Positions 10,693 to 20,831 are shown, numbered from the stretch's first letter. The stretch is DNA of 64,000 bases from JAPOVO01 sp026708165 (GCA_965208775.1 OZ242360.1:2170001-2234000); one strand, 5' to 3'. A program made the numbers and translations. The notes: generated by a model not told the origin, from the letters alone.

Positions 10693-11593
10693 CGTGCTAA
10701 ACCGTCTATCAGCCGAACTTCCAATCATTCCGCCGCTTGTATCGGTCGAACTTCTAAAGACTCGAAAACGCGTAGTTACCTGGATATGTTTCGGAATCGT
10801 AGTGGCGTTCCTGGCCTTCATGTTTATCGGCGTGCGCGTGCTCATCAAGAGCACCGCGGGAGCCGATTCCCCCGAATTCATGCAGATGGACGCGGCCATG
10901 CGGTTTCCGACCGGGTTCGGGTTCCTTCAGATCATGGAGGCCCAGTCCGCGCTTTACCTTGTCATCGTGCTCGTCTCGCTGCTGGTAGGTTCCGAGTACG
11001 GTTGGGGCACGCTGCGCCTGGCTCTGGCCAGGGGGCCTTCGCGAACTCAATTCATGCTCGCAAAGCTCATTGCGGCGATGCTTACCATCGTTATCGGAAC
11101 GGCCGCCTTTCTGATCGTGGGTGCGGCTCTAATGATTCTCGGCGACCTGACGATCGGCGCGTTCGATCCTGTGTTTCCCGACAGATTCTGGCTCGATCTT
11201 TTCCTCGACTGGCTCCGCACTACCGCCGTGCTGATGATCTACGTCGCAATTGCATTCGCCGCCGCCAGCCTGCTGAGGTCGGGAGGCGCCGGTATCGGCG
11301 TGGGCCTCGCTTTCGTAGTCGTTGAGCAGATAGTCATGAACCTGTTTATAGGGTTTGGCGGCACGCTCGGAAAAGTCGCCCAGTACTTCCCGACGAGACT
11401 TACGGAGAGCGTTCTATTCTCCAGTAGACTGACGGTTTGGATCGATGTCGAGGGGGGGCAACCGCCGCCGGGCGGGACGTGGCTGGATCCCTGGCCGGCT
11501 GCCGGACTTCTGACGCTCTATTTCGTTGTTCTGATCGGGGCCGCGATCTGGGTGTTCAACAAGCGGGACCTGACCAGCGGCAGCGGGAACTAG
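10664..11593 (+). CDS. ABC-2 type permease
   Basis: This 309-residue membrane protein is the partner of the upstream ATPase. A basic N-terminus (MPRKKKVE) precedes about six hydrophobic segments, the first being WICFGIVVAFLAFMFIGVRV. The GSEYGWGTLRLALARGPSR segment is typical of ABC-2 permeases of the bacitracin-resistance type. ATG 10664 is the chosen start and overlaps the upstream gene by 29 bases; GTG 10694, just after the upstream stop, is a reasonable alternative. It ends 60 bases from the converging M23 gene. Confidence 0.88.
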   Translation: MPRKKKVETNVLNRLSAELPIIPPLVSVELLKTRKRVVTWICFGIVVAFLAFMFIGVRVLIKSTAGADSPEFMQMDAAMRFPTGFGFLQIMEAQSALYLVIVLVSLLVGSEYGWGTLRLALARGPSRTQFMLAKLIAAMLTIVIGTAAFLIVGAALMILGDLTIGAFDPVFPDRFWLDLFLDWLRTTAVLMIYVAIAFAAASLLRSGGAGIGVGLAFVVVEQIVMNLFIGFGGTLGKVAQYFPTRLTESVLFSSRLTVWIDVEGGQPPPGGTWLDPWPAAGLLTLYFVVLIGAAIWVFNKRDLTSGSGN

Positions 11594-11653
11594 GCCGTTG
11601 ATACCGGCATCCATGATCTGAGCTCATTTTGCTAGGAGACGGATAGACTCGAA

Positions 11654-13195
11654 TTAGCGCGTGAGCGGTCCCGGCTGCGTCCACGGCAATGGATCGACCG
11701 GTACGTTGAGAACTCTTATTTCCCAGTGAAGATGCGGGCCCGTGGAGAGGCCAGTGTTTCCGACCGCCCCTAGCAGATCACCTGTTTCGAGCTGGTCGCC
11801 GACCTTGACGTTAATCTCGGAAAGGTGGAGATAGGCGGAAAACACGCTGCGGCCGTGGTCGATTATGACTGTATTTCCGCGGATTTTCAGCGGGCCGGCC
11901 CAGGCGACGGCCCCCTTCTGCGATGCGAAGACGGGAGTGCCTGTGGGCGCGGCAACGTCATGGCCTCCGTGATAGTCGTAAAGTCCGCTGTCTCCATAGA
12001 CACGGCGCTCGCCGAACGGGGACGTAGGGGGTCCCGAGGCGGGAATGATGAAAGGCCCGTCCCAGCGGCGCTCGGTCGTAAATGTCCCAAAAATCGACTC
12101 GAGCAAAGCTCTCTCTGCCTGAATGTCTTCAGGAGTGAGCAAACTCTCGACCTCAGGGGACAGATAGAGCCGTTCGAACGGGTAGTCGACCGGAGTCACG
12201 GAGAAGACAAACTCGACAGGCGCCGCAAACACGCCCTCTTTTGCCTGGAGCGTATGGTTCCCCGGCTCGGAGATGCTTGATATCGGCAAGAGCGCTCTCA
12301 TTTCCCCGGCGTCGCAAACCGCCGGAGCGACGATCGAGCCGAGCGAGACCGTGACCGGCCCGGAGCTTCCGAGAACTCTCACGACGAGGACGTCGCCCTG
12401 GCGGACCTGAGACGAAACCAACTCTAAGGTCAGCTCGCCGGTTTCGATTCCATCCGGCGGCTCAACAGGCGAGATCGCGTCTGACGGAATGAGTCCGAAT
12501 TCCTTGGCGACGTCCCCCGAGTTAGCCAGGACGGGTACTCCTTTAGGCCCCCCACCGTCGTCGACCGTCCAGACCTGAAACACTTGCCGCTGGGCGCGCA
12601 GGACCTGTACCGGTCCGAAGTCCGCGTAAGAAACGGGCAGACCATAGAGTTCGAGCCACCGGCTTTCAGACTCGAACCTCTCCTGGATGGCCGGGTTCTG
12701 CGTAAGGATCTGGAGGTGGTTTTGAACAATCTTCGAAAAGCCCTCGGGGGTCGCCGGATTGAGGCCAGCATCTTCGATCAGCGCGATGTGGGGGGGTGTT
12801 TGACGAAACGCAAGCAGTTCCGGATCGCGCCCGGCCAGACTCAGTTCGTCGAGTGTGTTGAGAAAGTTGACGCCTCCCTTGGCGCTGTCCCACTGGAGAA
12901 TGGCTTTCTGGAACGCCTGGGTCGGCAAGCCCTTGAATTGATACCTGCTCGATACCGGGAAGCCGAGCGTGGGTATACCGCCTTCGTTCTGGAATGCCGT
13001 CCAAAACCTCGCTTCGTGATCGTCGAGAACCATGAAGCCGCGTCCGGTATCCTCGCCGGTCTGCGAATAAAAGTGGCCGTTAGCTACGGGATAATCGACG
13101 GCGCAGGGAGGCGCGCCTGCGCCAACTGGCAGCACGCCGGTAAACGACGCAAGCAACAGGGGAACTACAAGAGCGGCTAGTCTAAGCGCTCTCAA
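11654..13195 (-). CDS. Exported M23-family metallopeptidase
   Basis: This is a likely peptidoglycan endopeptidase acting outside the membrane. The C-terminal domain (last 120 residues or so) has the LytM/M23 zinc ligands in HGGHDVAAP and the HLHWEI motif, plus the GNTVIIDHG and GAVGNTGLSTGPH segments. TTG at 13195 gives a clean signal peptide, MRALRLAALVVPLLLASFTG, right after the upstream aminotransferase gene ends at 13210; the 513-residue product is preferred over a longer frame reaching back to 13351 inside that gene. The roughly 350-residue N-terminal region is not recognised. Confidence 0.88.
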   Translation of the reverse strand: MRALRLAALVVPLLLASFTGVLPVGAGAPPCAVDYPVANGHFYSQTGEDTGRGFMVLDDHEARFWTAFQNEGGIPTLGFPVSSRYQFKGLPTQAFQKAILQWDSAKGGVNFLNTLDELSLAGRDPELLAFRQTPPHIALIEDAGLNPATPEGFSKIVQNHLQILTQNPAIQERFESESRWLELYGLPVSYADFGPVQVLRAQRQVFQVWTVDDGGGPKGVPVLANSGDVAKEFGLIPSDAISPVEPPDGIETGELTLELVSSQVRQGDVLVVRVLGSSGPVTVSLGSIVAPAVCDAGEMRALLPISSISEPGNHTLQAKEGVFAAPVEFVFSVTPVDYPFERLYLSPEVESLLTPEDIQAERALLESIFGTFTTERRWDGPFIIPASGPPTSPFGERRVYGDSGLYDYHGGHDVAAPTGTPVFASQKGAVAWAGPLKIRGNTVIIDHGRSVFSAYLHLSEINVKVGDQLETGDLLGAVGNTGLSTGPHLHWEIRVLNVPVDPLPWTQPGPLTR

Positions 13196-13209
13196 CCCGG
13201 CGCGGGTTC

Positions 13210-14517
13210 TCAGGGCGATACCGAAACCTCGGCGCTCGCGAGCTCCCCGACGTGCGCGCGTATCTTGTCCGCAGCCTCGACGATCTGCTCCATGCCGCGA
13301 CTGGTATCGAGCAACGCGTACTGGGGCAACCATACGGTCTCGTTGCGACAAAGATATTCCACGTTCGGACAGCTCATCGACGCGTAATCGATGTCGACCT
13401 CGCCACGCGGTCCACGAGGCCAGAATCGGGAGAGATAGGCTTCGGGCTTCAGAAACAGCGGTTGCTCATGACATCCGCGCGGATATCCGAGGCTGGCGGG
13501 GATTCCCTCGGCCTTTAGGGCTTCAACGAACATCTCTCGAGGCAGACCGTCGAACGATTCCTTCTTGTATTTGAGGAGGAAGAGGTGGTGTGAGTCGCGG
13601 GTGGCGAAGCTGTCGCGCCGCAAGTTTGCCAATCCCTCCGTCTGATCAATCAAGTCGATCAGATACTTGCCGTTCTCGGTACGGGTGACGGTCTGGGGCT
13701 CCAGCTTGCTTAGCTGAGACCTTAGCAACGCCGCGGTATAGGAACTGATGCGAAAGTTGTGGCAGGCAAACGGGAAGTCCCATCTGGCTCCGGCACGGAA
13801 GCTGCCGCCCCCGGCATCGCCTCCACGCTCAACCAGACCGCCTGTCCAAACGTCGTGATAGTCAATAGCCCGCGCGAACACTTCACGGTCATTGGTCAGC
13901 AGAGCGCCACCCTCGCCGGAGTTCAGGTTTTTGCTCGATTGAAAGCTGAACGCTCCGGCATCTCCTAGTGTTCCGAGTCCGGCGTCGTTCCATTTGCCGC
14001 CGTGCACGTGAGCCGCGTCTTCAATGACTCTTAGTCCGTGCCTGCGGGTAATCTCGCCAATGGCCCCCATGTCGCAGGCAAGACCCGCAAAATGGACGGG
14101 CATTATCGCGGCTGTCCGGTCGGTTATCGCGGCCTCGATTTTTGAGGGATCGATGTTGTAAGTGTCGGGATCCATGTCGACGAATACCGGCACGCCGCCA
14201 GCCATGAGGATGGCAGTGGCGCTAGCGATGTACGTGTAGGGAGAGAGAATTACCTCATCGCCGGGTTCGATTCCGATAGCCAGCAGGCCGATTTCGAGAG
14301 CCGAGGTCCCGCTGTTGAGCGCCAGACAATATTCAGCCCCCTGATATGCGGCGAACTCCCTTTCGAAGTCGAGCGCGTGTGAGCCAGCCATACGGCCCCA
14401 TTCGCCGTCGCGGATAGCTTGCGTCACCGCCTCAACATCCGCCTGTGAGACAACGGGCCACGTGGGATATGGACTCGATCTGACAGGGCTGCCGCCCGCG
14501 ATGGCAAGTTGTGGCAA
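13210..14517 (-). CDS. DegT/DnrJ/EryC1/StrS-family PLP aminotransferase
   Basis: Members of this family transaminate keto-sugars or related cyclic ketones using pyridoxal phosphate. The 435-residue protein shows the cofactor-binding LNSGTSALE segment, the ILSPYTYIASATA region, VIEDAAHVHGG, and the Schiff-base lysine in SFQSSKNLNSGEGG. The TTG start at 14517 follows a GGGAGAA ribosome site. No other sugar-nucleotide genes are nearby, so the substrate is unknown; supply of a cell-surface sugar would fit the neighbouring peptidase, but that is a guess. Confidence 0.92.
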   Translation of the reverse strand: MPQLAIAGGSPVRSSPYPTWPVVSQADVEAVTQAIRDGEWGRMAGSHALDFEREFAAYQGAEYCLALNSGTSALEIGLLAIGIEPGDEVILSPYTYIASATAILMAGGVPVFVDMDPDTYNIDPSKIEAAITDRTAAIMPVHFAGLACDMGAIGEITRRHGLRVIEDAAHVHGGKWNDAGLGTLGDAGAFSFQSSKNLNSGEGGALLTNDREVFARAIDYHDVWTGGLVERGGDAGGGSFRAGARWDFPFACHNFRISSYTAALLRSQLSKLEPQTVTRTENGKYLIDLIDQTEGLANLRRDSFATRDSHHLFLLKYKKESFDGLPREMFVEALKAEGIPASLGYPRGCHEQPLFLKPEAYLSRFWPRGPRGEVDIDYASMSCPNVEYLCRNETVWLPQYALLDTSRGMEQIVEAADKIRAHVGELASAEVSVSP

Positions 14518-14615
14518 TGCGGTTCTCCCGGCTCGATTCCTAGCGAGTTCCGCTAGATTCTAGCCGCAGGAATAGCGGTGAGAACCCGAGTGCGGCGACT
14601 AGTGCGATCAGCGTG

Positions 14616-16553
14616 TCACGGAGTTGCGGTCGGCAATGGGCTGGGGGTTAGCGCCGGGCGTTCCACGATCAGACTTATACCAGACTCTCTGGCGACCTTA
14701 ATTCCAGAAGACGGGACTTGCTCGACGACCGTTCGCTCCGTGGCGTCCGCCGATTCACGCTCGACCAGTGAGCGGACGGTTAGTCCCGATGAAATCAAAA
14801 GCGCAAATGCCTCATCCGGGTCCATGCCGATAACACGCGGCACGGTTACGGGTTCGGGCCGGTATACGGTGATTACGATCTCGGCCTCCGGTTCAGTCAG
14901 CGACCCTGCCGCGGGCTCCTGGGCGTAGACCGCTCCGGGAGGAAAGCCTGCCGGGGCCTCGATCTCGAATTCGGACCGGAGGTTGAGTCCCGCGTCCGTT
15001 GCCCGCTGCACTGCTCCGGCTTCGGATAGACCGACAAGGGAGGGGATAACGATCCGCTCCGGCCCCCGGCTCACTTCCAGGATGACCTGGCGCCCCTTGG
15101 AGAGAATCTGGTCACCTGCCGGGTTCTGACCGACCACTTCGCCGGGCGGCTTTTCTTCATCGAATACGGGCACTTCCAGAACGAGGAACCCCAGGCTCTC
15201 CAGAATGTCGCGCGCCTCTCCGGCCGTATCGCCGACCACGGAAACCAGAAAGGCGTTGGCATCGCCTCGATTGATGAACAACGTCATCCGGTAATCGCCA
15301 GTTATCACCGTACCTGGATCAGGCTCCTGGCGTATGACGGCTCCCGCCGGCACATCGGATCTGAACTCCTCGGCGATCTCGATTTCAAGTCCCATTGCCT
15401 CAGCCTCGATCTGTACTTCAGCCTGCTGACGGCCGCGGAAGTCGGGAATCTGAAATGGCTCACCGGGGATCACAAGCGACGATGCCGCCGCCTCGGTCGG
15501 CGAGCTCAATGACCGGTCAGCGGAAAAGATCGCGCCGATTTCCTCGATCGTCTGCTCGAGCGGTACGAGGGGATTATCAATTCGCGGCAAAACCAAGAGA
15601 AAGGCGACGATTCCTATGATGATCACCGCTCCTACCATCCAAGGCCGGACTTTGGGACGGTCGCTTTCCGGTACTGGTCTGTTGGGGAGGGAGACTCGCA
15701 AGCGGCTAAGCCTGACCGATTTCCTACGGTCGGGGATCGGCAAGCGCCTCGCAGGCGAGAAATGAGTCCTGCGACCGGGGCGCGTCGCTTCAAGGGCCGC
15801 GGCCAAGCCGCGCATGTCGCGAAACCGCTTGCGGGCGTTGTGATGAACTCCCCGCTTGAGCACGAATTCGAGCGCCGGCGGCATCGGAGGCCGCGAGGCA
15901 GCTCCGTCGCCGCTGGTGGCATCCCGACTGAGTATCGACAGGATGAGATATGAGACGGCATATACGCCGGCCCGTGCAGTGGGCGTGCGGCCGCCAACCA
16001 CTTCCGGAGGCAGTGCGGCGGCCAGTTCGGGCCAAGATTCGTCGGCTTCCGGCACTAGGTCCGACAATCCTGCAAGAAGCCAGGGGTGCCTCAAGACCAT
16101 GCCGCGCATCGGGACCTCGGCAACGCTCGTGGCGGGCAAAACCGAGATCGGGACGCCCGCCGAATGAAGGTAAGCAACAATTCGTGAGAGTTCCAGCGCG
16201 ATGTGAAAAGTGCGCTCGGTCGCAGGCGGAGCGCCGATCCCGCCGGTGGGTATCGCGTCTCGGTCTTTCAGTGCCTCAGAGACGACAAGCAGACCATCAT
16301 CCGACGATTCATACGCGATCGGTCGTTGAATGCCTTCAAAGTCCAGAGACTGACATTTTTGCAGTCCGTCAATGATCGCTCGGACAGACTCGCCGGAGTG
16401 TGCGCCGAATTCCCATCGAGCGGCCTCGTATTCGACGCCACTGATCGAGTCGACGCAGCTGTAGAAACGAACGCCGGCGAGCGATCCCGTCTCTTCCAGA
16501 AGCGAGATACGCCCGGCCAGGCCGGACGCCTCAAGCGGGGATTGGGTCACCAC
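14616..16553 (-). CDS. Membrane PASTA-domain protein with pseudokinase-like N-terminus
   Basis: The architecture is that of PknB/StkP kinases, which bind peptidoglycan fragments outside the cell. Residues 1-265 have kinase-like spacing, for example GVYAVSYLILSILSR resembling helix F, but no glycine loop, no HRD and no DFG can be found; the catalytic-loop region reads GVPISVLPATS. One transmembrane helix lies at 305-323. Four PASTA repeats follow (about 368-433, 435-500, 503-567, 568-632), and the tail is Pro/Thr-rich. It begins GTG 16553, three bases after the smc stop, so translation is probably coupled. It may be a catalytically dead sensor; the kinase assignment of the N-terminus rests on pattern only. 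Confidence 0.82.
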   Translation of the reverse strand: MVTQSPLEASGLAGRISLLEETGSLAGVRFYSCVDSISGVEYEAARWEFGAHSGESVRAIIDGLQKCQSLDFEGIQRPIAYESSDDGLLVVSEALKDRDAIPTGGIGAPPATERTFHIALELSRIVAYLHSAGVPISVLPATSVAEVPMRGMVLRHPWLLAGLSDLVPEADESWPELAAALPPEVVGGRTPTARAGVYAVSYLILSILSRDATSGDGAASRPPMPPALEFVLKRGVHHNARKRFRDMRGLAAALEATRPGRRTHFSPARRLPIPDRRKSVRLSRLRVSLPNRPVPESDRPKVRPWMVGAVIIIGIVAFLLVLPRIDNPLVPLEQTIEEIGAIFSADRSLSSPTEAAASSLVIPGEPFQIPDFRGRQQAEVQIEAEAMGLEIEIAEEFRSDVPAGAVIRQEPDPGTVITGDYRMTLFINRGDANAFLVSVVGDTAGEARDILESLGFLVLEVPVFDEEKPPGEVVGQNPAGDQILSKGRQVILEVSRGPERIVIPSLVGLSEAGAVQRATDAGLNLRSEFEIEAPAGFPPGAVYAQEPAAGSLTEPEAEIVITVYRPEPVTVPRVIGMDPDEAFALLISSGLTVRSLVERESADATERTVVEQVPSSGIKVARESGISLIVERPALTPSPLPTATP

Positions 16554-16556
16554 CGG

Positions 16557-19500
16557 TCAATTCCGCGCAGCCACCCCGGATTCGCGCCGCAGGCCCGAGC
16601 GTTCCGCACCGTTGAGCCGAACCGATACGACCTGTGAGATTCCGTCGGCCGCCATTACGACCCCGAACACGGAGGAGGCGCGTTCGATGGACGCCGCGTT
16701 ATGGGTTATGAGGATCAACTGCATTCGGTCTTTGAATTCGTTAAGCACGGTCTGAAACCGCAGGATATTCGATTCGTCCAACGCCGCGTCCACCTCGTCC
16801 AGAACGCATATCGGGCCGCTTTTGTAGTCGATCATTGCGAACAACAGCGCCGCCGAGACCAGCGCCTTCTCGCCGCCCGACAGCGCATTGAGAGGCTGTC
16901 GGCGTTTGCCGGGAATTCGAACTTCAATCTCGATCCCGCTGGAATCTGGATGCTGTGGATCGGCAAGACTCATGCTCGCGTCGCCGCCCCCTATCAGTGA
17001 CTCGAAGTATCTCTGGAAGGAGCACCGCATCTTCTCGAATGCATCCATGAACTCGCCCCGGACGGCGCGTTCGAGTACGTTGGAGATTTTCCTTAACTCA
17101 ACGGCCGACTTCTCCATGTCGTCGATCTGTAAGCCCAGGTTTTCGACCCGCCGCGCCTCGTCCCGATATTGCCTAGGAGCCAGGGGGTTGACAGGTCCGA
17201 TCACCTGAACCAAACGGCGCAGGCGATCAATTTCGGCGACAGCCTCGCCAACCGGCCCGGAGAGTTTCCTTGGCTTCAGATCCACCTCGCCAAGTTCCTC
17301 GCGGGCGCGCTCCTGCAGCTCGGAGATACGCTGGCGGGCGGACTCGGACCGATCACGGGCGGTGGCAACAGCGGTCTTGAGCTGCGCCAACTCGAGCTCG
17401 CGGGAACGGGCTTCGAGGGCCGCGCGTTCGCGTTCAAGCTCGAGTTTTCTTAGCTCCGTGTTCAGGCGCTCCACCTCTTCTTCCCGGCTTGCGCAAACCG
17501 GTTCGAGCTCTGTTACCCGTTCTTCCAGGCGGTCGGCTTGTGCGACCGCCTCCGCTTCGGCCTTCCTGGCACCAGTTAGGTCGGCTTGCAAGCGTTCCAG
17601 CGCTCGTTGGCGCGCTGTGATTTCCGCCTCGCCACGGGCGATCGATTCGGTCAAATTGGAGATTCGCTCGCGCTCCAGCTCTAGTCGCGCACTGGGACCA
17701 CCGAGCTGCGCGGCATGGGCTTTCGATAGCGCATCTTCCGCAATCTCGACGGCTTGTCTTGCAGGGTCGATCGACGAATGAAGCTCAAGAAGCCTTGTCC
17801 GAGTCGCCTCCCGCCTGGAAGCGGTTTCCTCGAGTGCAGCGGTGGCCCGGTCGGTTACCGACTTCCACCAGCTTAGCTGCCTGTTCGCCAGAGGTATCTC
17901 CTCGTCCACCGCACGCAGACGGGCTTTGGCTCGGGCTACGGCCGCTGAAGCCGCTTCCAGCACGTCCACTGCCGCCCGTGCGGCGTTAGTCGACTCGACC
18001 AAATTAGCCTTGGCCGCAGCTTCGACTTGCATGAGTCCGGCGAGCACCCCCTCAGCCTCGGAAAGTCGTTTTTTCGCTTCGGCTTCTCTAGCCGGGTCGA
18101 ACGCGACCGTTCCGTTGTGTGCCCCCGGAAGGATCGATCCATCGCGGTCTATAAGGTCACCTTCAACGGAAACGATGTGGTAGTCAGCAGCGTTGCTTCG
18201 AGAAGACCGCAGATCAATCGCCGTGCGGAGTGAGTCGACGACGAGCACGGACTCCAGGACGGGCGCCAATGCCATCTCGAAGCCAGGAGATCCGGTGATC
18301 AGGTCGTCGAGAGTCCCGATAATCCCCGGACCGGTAGGCCCGCCGCCAAACAACCTTGTGCGCTTTTTTGATCGAAAACCTTGGGCCGGTCTGACTCGAA
18401 GACCCGACGCCCCTTGGTCCGAGATGTACTCCAACGCCGCTTCCACATGAGACGTGTGCTGGACTACAACGTCGTCGAGTAGATGACCAAGCGCTGCGGC
18501 GACTGCGACCTTGAGCCGCTCTGGCACATGCTCGATACCCGAGCGCAACAGACCTTCGACATGGAGCAAATCTGCATTGGCCAAGAGTTTGGAAACCGCG
18601 GAATCGTCCCGCTTCGAGGTCGCGCTCATCGCAGACAGTGCCTCGACCTCAGCGCGCCTTCCCGCGATTTCGGCTTTGCATCGCGTCACATCGGCCGCTG
18701 CCGCCTCCATAGCCGATCGCGCGGCGTCCGATTCTTTCGCGGCGACAGCCCTCGCGTCGTCCGCGTGAGCCGCACGCGTCTCGGCATCCGCCAATTCGTT
18801 ACGGCCTAGTTCAATGTCTTTTTTAAGATCTTTCAGGGATTGATCTATCTCAGCCAGACTCGATCGCCCTTGAGAGACGTCTCTTTGAGCTTGATTCTCG
18901 CGAGCCGAAAGGTCCCGATTCGCCTCTTGAAGTCGAGCGAGATCCGAAGTGAGATTTGCAGACTCACGCCGGGCTTCGACTGCGTTTTGCTGAAGCCTCT
19001 CAAGAACTTCCGCCGTCAACGGCTCGGTACCGCTGCTCGCAATCTCGGCTTCCATTCGATGGGCGCGAGACCTGCACTCTTCGAGTGAAGTACGGTCGTT
19101 TTCGCTTGCCGCTTTCAGCGCTGCCATTAGGTCCGAGATTTCGAGCTCGCGAGCGCTTAACTCGGTGATTGCACGCTTTTCGAACTGCGCTCGCTGACGG
19201 GCAAGCCGTGAACCGGCGGAGGTTTCAGTCATGTCGGCGCGGATTTTCTCAAGTACGACCCTGGCTTTGGCGAGCCGAGATCTGACGGTCTCCACGGCGT
19301 GGTCTGCCGAATCGCCCGTATTCAATGACCGGGCGGCTTCCAGCGTCGCGAGCTTTTCCGACGCCGCGCGTTGGGCAAGCTTCGCTGACTCCAGCGACTC
19401 GGCAGCCTGCGCCAAACGGTGTTGGAGAAGGTCTCGCGTTTGACTTTCTAATTCTTCACCGAGATCCCGGCTTCGCTCTGCTACCTCCGACTGCAACTTG

Positions 19501-20114
19501 AGCTGGTCGAGCCTGGGCACAAGCTCGATGTGCAGGTCTCGGAGGCGCTCAAGGTTACGTTCCGTTCTCTGGAGTCTCCGCCGGGCTTCGTCGCGCTTGG
19601 CGTAATGGCGAGAGACGCCCGCCGCCTCCTCGATGAACGTCCGCCGGTCTTCAGGCTTCAGCCGCAAGATGGCGTCGATCTGCCCTTGACCCACGACAAC
19701 CTGACCATTGACTCCCATGGCGGCCGTTCGTAGCAAGTCCTGCAGGTCGCGCAGCCGTACCGACGAGCCATTCAAAATGTAGTCGTTTTCGCCGGATCTA
19801 TAGGCTCGTCGAGTCACGCTGACCTCGCCGTATTCGAGCGGCAGCCAGCCGTCACCGTTGTCGAACACCAGAGTTACCTCAGCCATGCCGGAACGTGAGC
19901 GCTTGGGAGTGCCTCCGAAAATGACGTCCTCGGTCCGCTGGGCGCGTAACATTCGGGCACTTTGTTCGCCGAGCGCCCAGCGAATCGCGTCGGCGATATT
20001 GCTCTTGCCAGCCCCGTTAGGTCCTACGAGAGCCGTTAGACCAGCCCCGAACTCGACTATCGTCTTTCGAGGGAAACTCTTGAATCCCTGGACTTCGATG
20101 CGACGCAGATACAA
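16557..20114 (-). CDS. smc: Chromosome segregation protein SMC
   Basis: SMC forms the condensin ring that organises and segregates the chromosome. The 1185-residue protein has Walker A GPNGAGKSN at 31-39, long coiled-coil arms on both sides of a hinge (around 500-660, with LPGAHNGTV-like hinge sequence), and the C-terminal signature LSGGEKALVSAALLFA and Walker B PICVLDEVDAALDE. It begins three bases after rnc and ends three bases before the PASTA gene, so rnc-smc-PASTA is one operon. Usual smc neighbours scpA, scpB and ftsY are not in the window. Confidence 0.97.
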   Translation of the reverse strand: MYLRRIEVQGFKSFPRKTIVEFGAGLTALVGPNGAGKSNIADAIRWALGEQSARMLRAQRTEDVIFGGTPKRSRSGMAEVTLVFDNGDGWLPLEYGEVSVTRRAYRSGENDYILNGSSVRLRDLQDLLRTAAMGVNGQVVVGQGQIDAILRLKPEDRRTFIEEAAGVSRHYAKRDEARRRLQRTERNLERLRDLHIELVPRLDQLKLQSEVAERSRDLGEELESQTRDLLQHRLAQAAESLESAKLAQRAASEKLATLEAARSLNTGDSADHAVETVRSRLAKARVVLEKIRADMTETSAGSRLARQRAQFEKRAITELSARELEISDLMAALKAASENDRTSLEECRSRAHRMEAEIASSGTEPLTAEVLERLQQNAVEARRESANLTSDLARLQEANRDLSARENQAQRDVSQGRSSLAEIDQSLKDLKKDIELGRNELADAETRAAHADDARAVAAKESDAARSAMEAAAADVTRCKAEIAGRRAEVEALSAMSATSKRDDSAVSKLLANADLLHVEGLLRSGIEHVPERLKVAVAAALGHLLDDVVVQHTSHVEAALEYISDQGASGLRVRPAQGFRSKKRTRLFGGGPTGPGIIGTLDDLITGSPGFEMALAPVLESVLVVDSLRTAIDLRSSRSNAADYHIVSVEGDLIDRDGSILPGAHNGTVAFDPAREAEAKKRLSEAEGVLAGLMQVEAAAKANLVESTNAARAAVDVLEAASAAVARAKARLRAVDEEIPLANRQLSWWKSVTDRATAALEETASRREATRTRLLELHSSIDPARQAVEIAEDALSKAHAAQLGGPSARLELERERISNLTESIARGEAEITARQRALERLQADLTGARKAEAEAVAQADRLEERVTELEPVCASREEEVERLNTELRKLELERERAALEARSRELELAQLKTAVATARDRSESARQRISELQERAREELGEVDLKPRKLSGPVGEAVAEIDRLRRLVQVIGPVNPLAPRQYRDEARRVENLGLQIDDMEKSAVELRKISNVLERAVRGEFMDAFEKMRCSFQRYFESLIGGGDASMSLADPQHPDSSGIEIEVRIPGKRRQPLNALSGGEKALVSAALLFAMIDYKSGPICVLDEVDAALDESNILRFQTVLNEFKDRMQLILITHNAASIERASSVFGVVMAADGISQVVSVRLNGAERSGLRRESGVAARN

Positions 20115-20117
20115 AGG

Positions 20118-20831
20118 TCAGAGACCGCTGTCAGCGGGTGACGTCAGATCTTCCTCGCGAAGGACGTCGTAAGCACTTCCGGCGGCCGCCTGTTCCGCTC
20201 GCTGTACACTGGAGCCTCCTCCGATAGCTAGAACTCTCTCGGCAAGCCTGACTTCGACCTCAAACCACTTCTCATGATCGGGCCCCGAAGCCCGAAGCAA
20301 TTGGTAAGAAGGAGTTGTTTTGAGCTTCTGTAGCAGGAGCACTTGCAGCCGTGACTTGTTGTCCGGCGGCGCTGAATTCTCATCCGGGTCGGACGCTATT
20401 CGCTCCAACCATGGCGAAAGTACCTGACGCACCGACTCGATCCCCCCGTCGAGATAGATGGCACCCAGGAGGGCTTCGTAGCTTCGCCCCAGAATCGTTC
20501 TGCGCGAGCTTGGTCGGGAAAGCAGATTGCCTCCGCCGGTCGATACGAAGTCGGCCAGGCAGGCATCTTCGGCGCGCTGAGCGAGTGAATCGAGATTGAC
20601 CAGCGCGGCGCGGCGCTTTGTCAGATCCCCTTCAAGACGATCCGGGAAGCGTTGGTACAGGAACTCGGCCACGACCAAGCCGAGCACCGCGTCGCCCAGG
20701 AACTCCAGACGTTCGTTCGAGTCGAGAACCGAAAGATCACTTTCGTTAACGAGAGAACGGTGGACCAGTGCCAGCCTGAGCAGGGAACGGTCGTTAAAGC
20801 GGTAGCCTAGCTGCTCCTCAAGCGCCTTCAT
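20118..20831 (-). CDS. rnc: Ribonuclease III
   Basis: RNase III cuts double-stranded RNA, including the rRNA precursor. The 237-residue protein has the signature ERLEFLGDAV at 40-49 with Glu40, Glu43 and Asp47 matching E. coli Glu38, Glu41 and Asp45, and a C-terminal dsRNA-binding domain from about 160 (NKSRLQVLLLQ). In the second metal-binding motif the sequence is LGRSYEALLGAIYLDGG: Glu119 matches E. coli Glu117, but the position of Asp114 is Arg116. The rest of the protein looks normal. It is the first gene of the rnc-smc operon. Confidence 0.95.
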   Translation of the reverse strand: MKALEEQLGYRFNDRSLLRLALVHRSLVNESDLSVLDSNERLEFLGDAVLGLVVAEFLYQRFPDRLEGDLTKRRAALVNLDSLAQRAEDACLADFVSTGGGNLLSRPSSRRTILGRSYEALLGAIYLDGGIESVRQVLSPWLERIASDPDENSAPPDNKSRLQVLLLQKLKTTPSYQLLRASGPDHEKWFEVEVRLAERVLAIGGGSSVQRAEQAAAGSAYDVLREEDLTSPADSGL

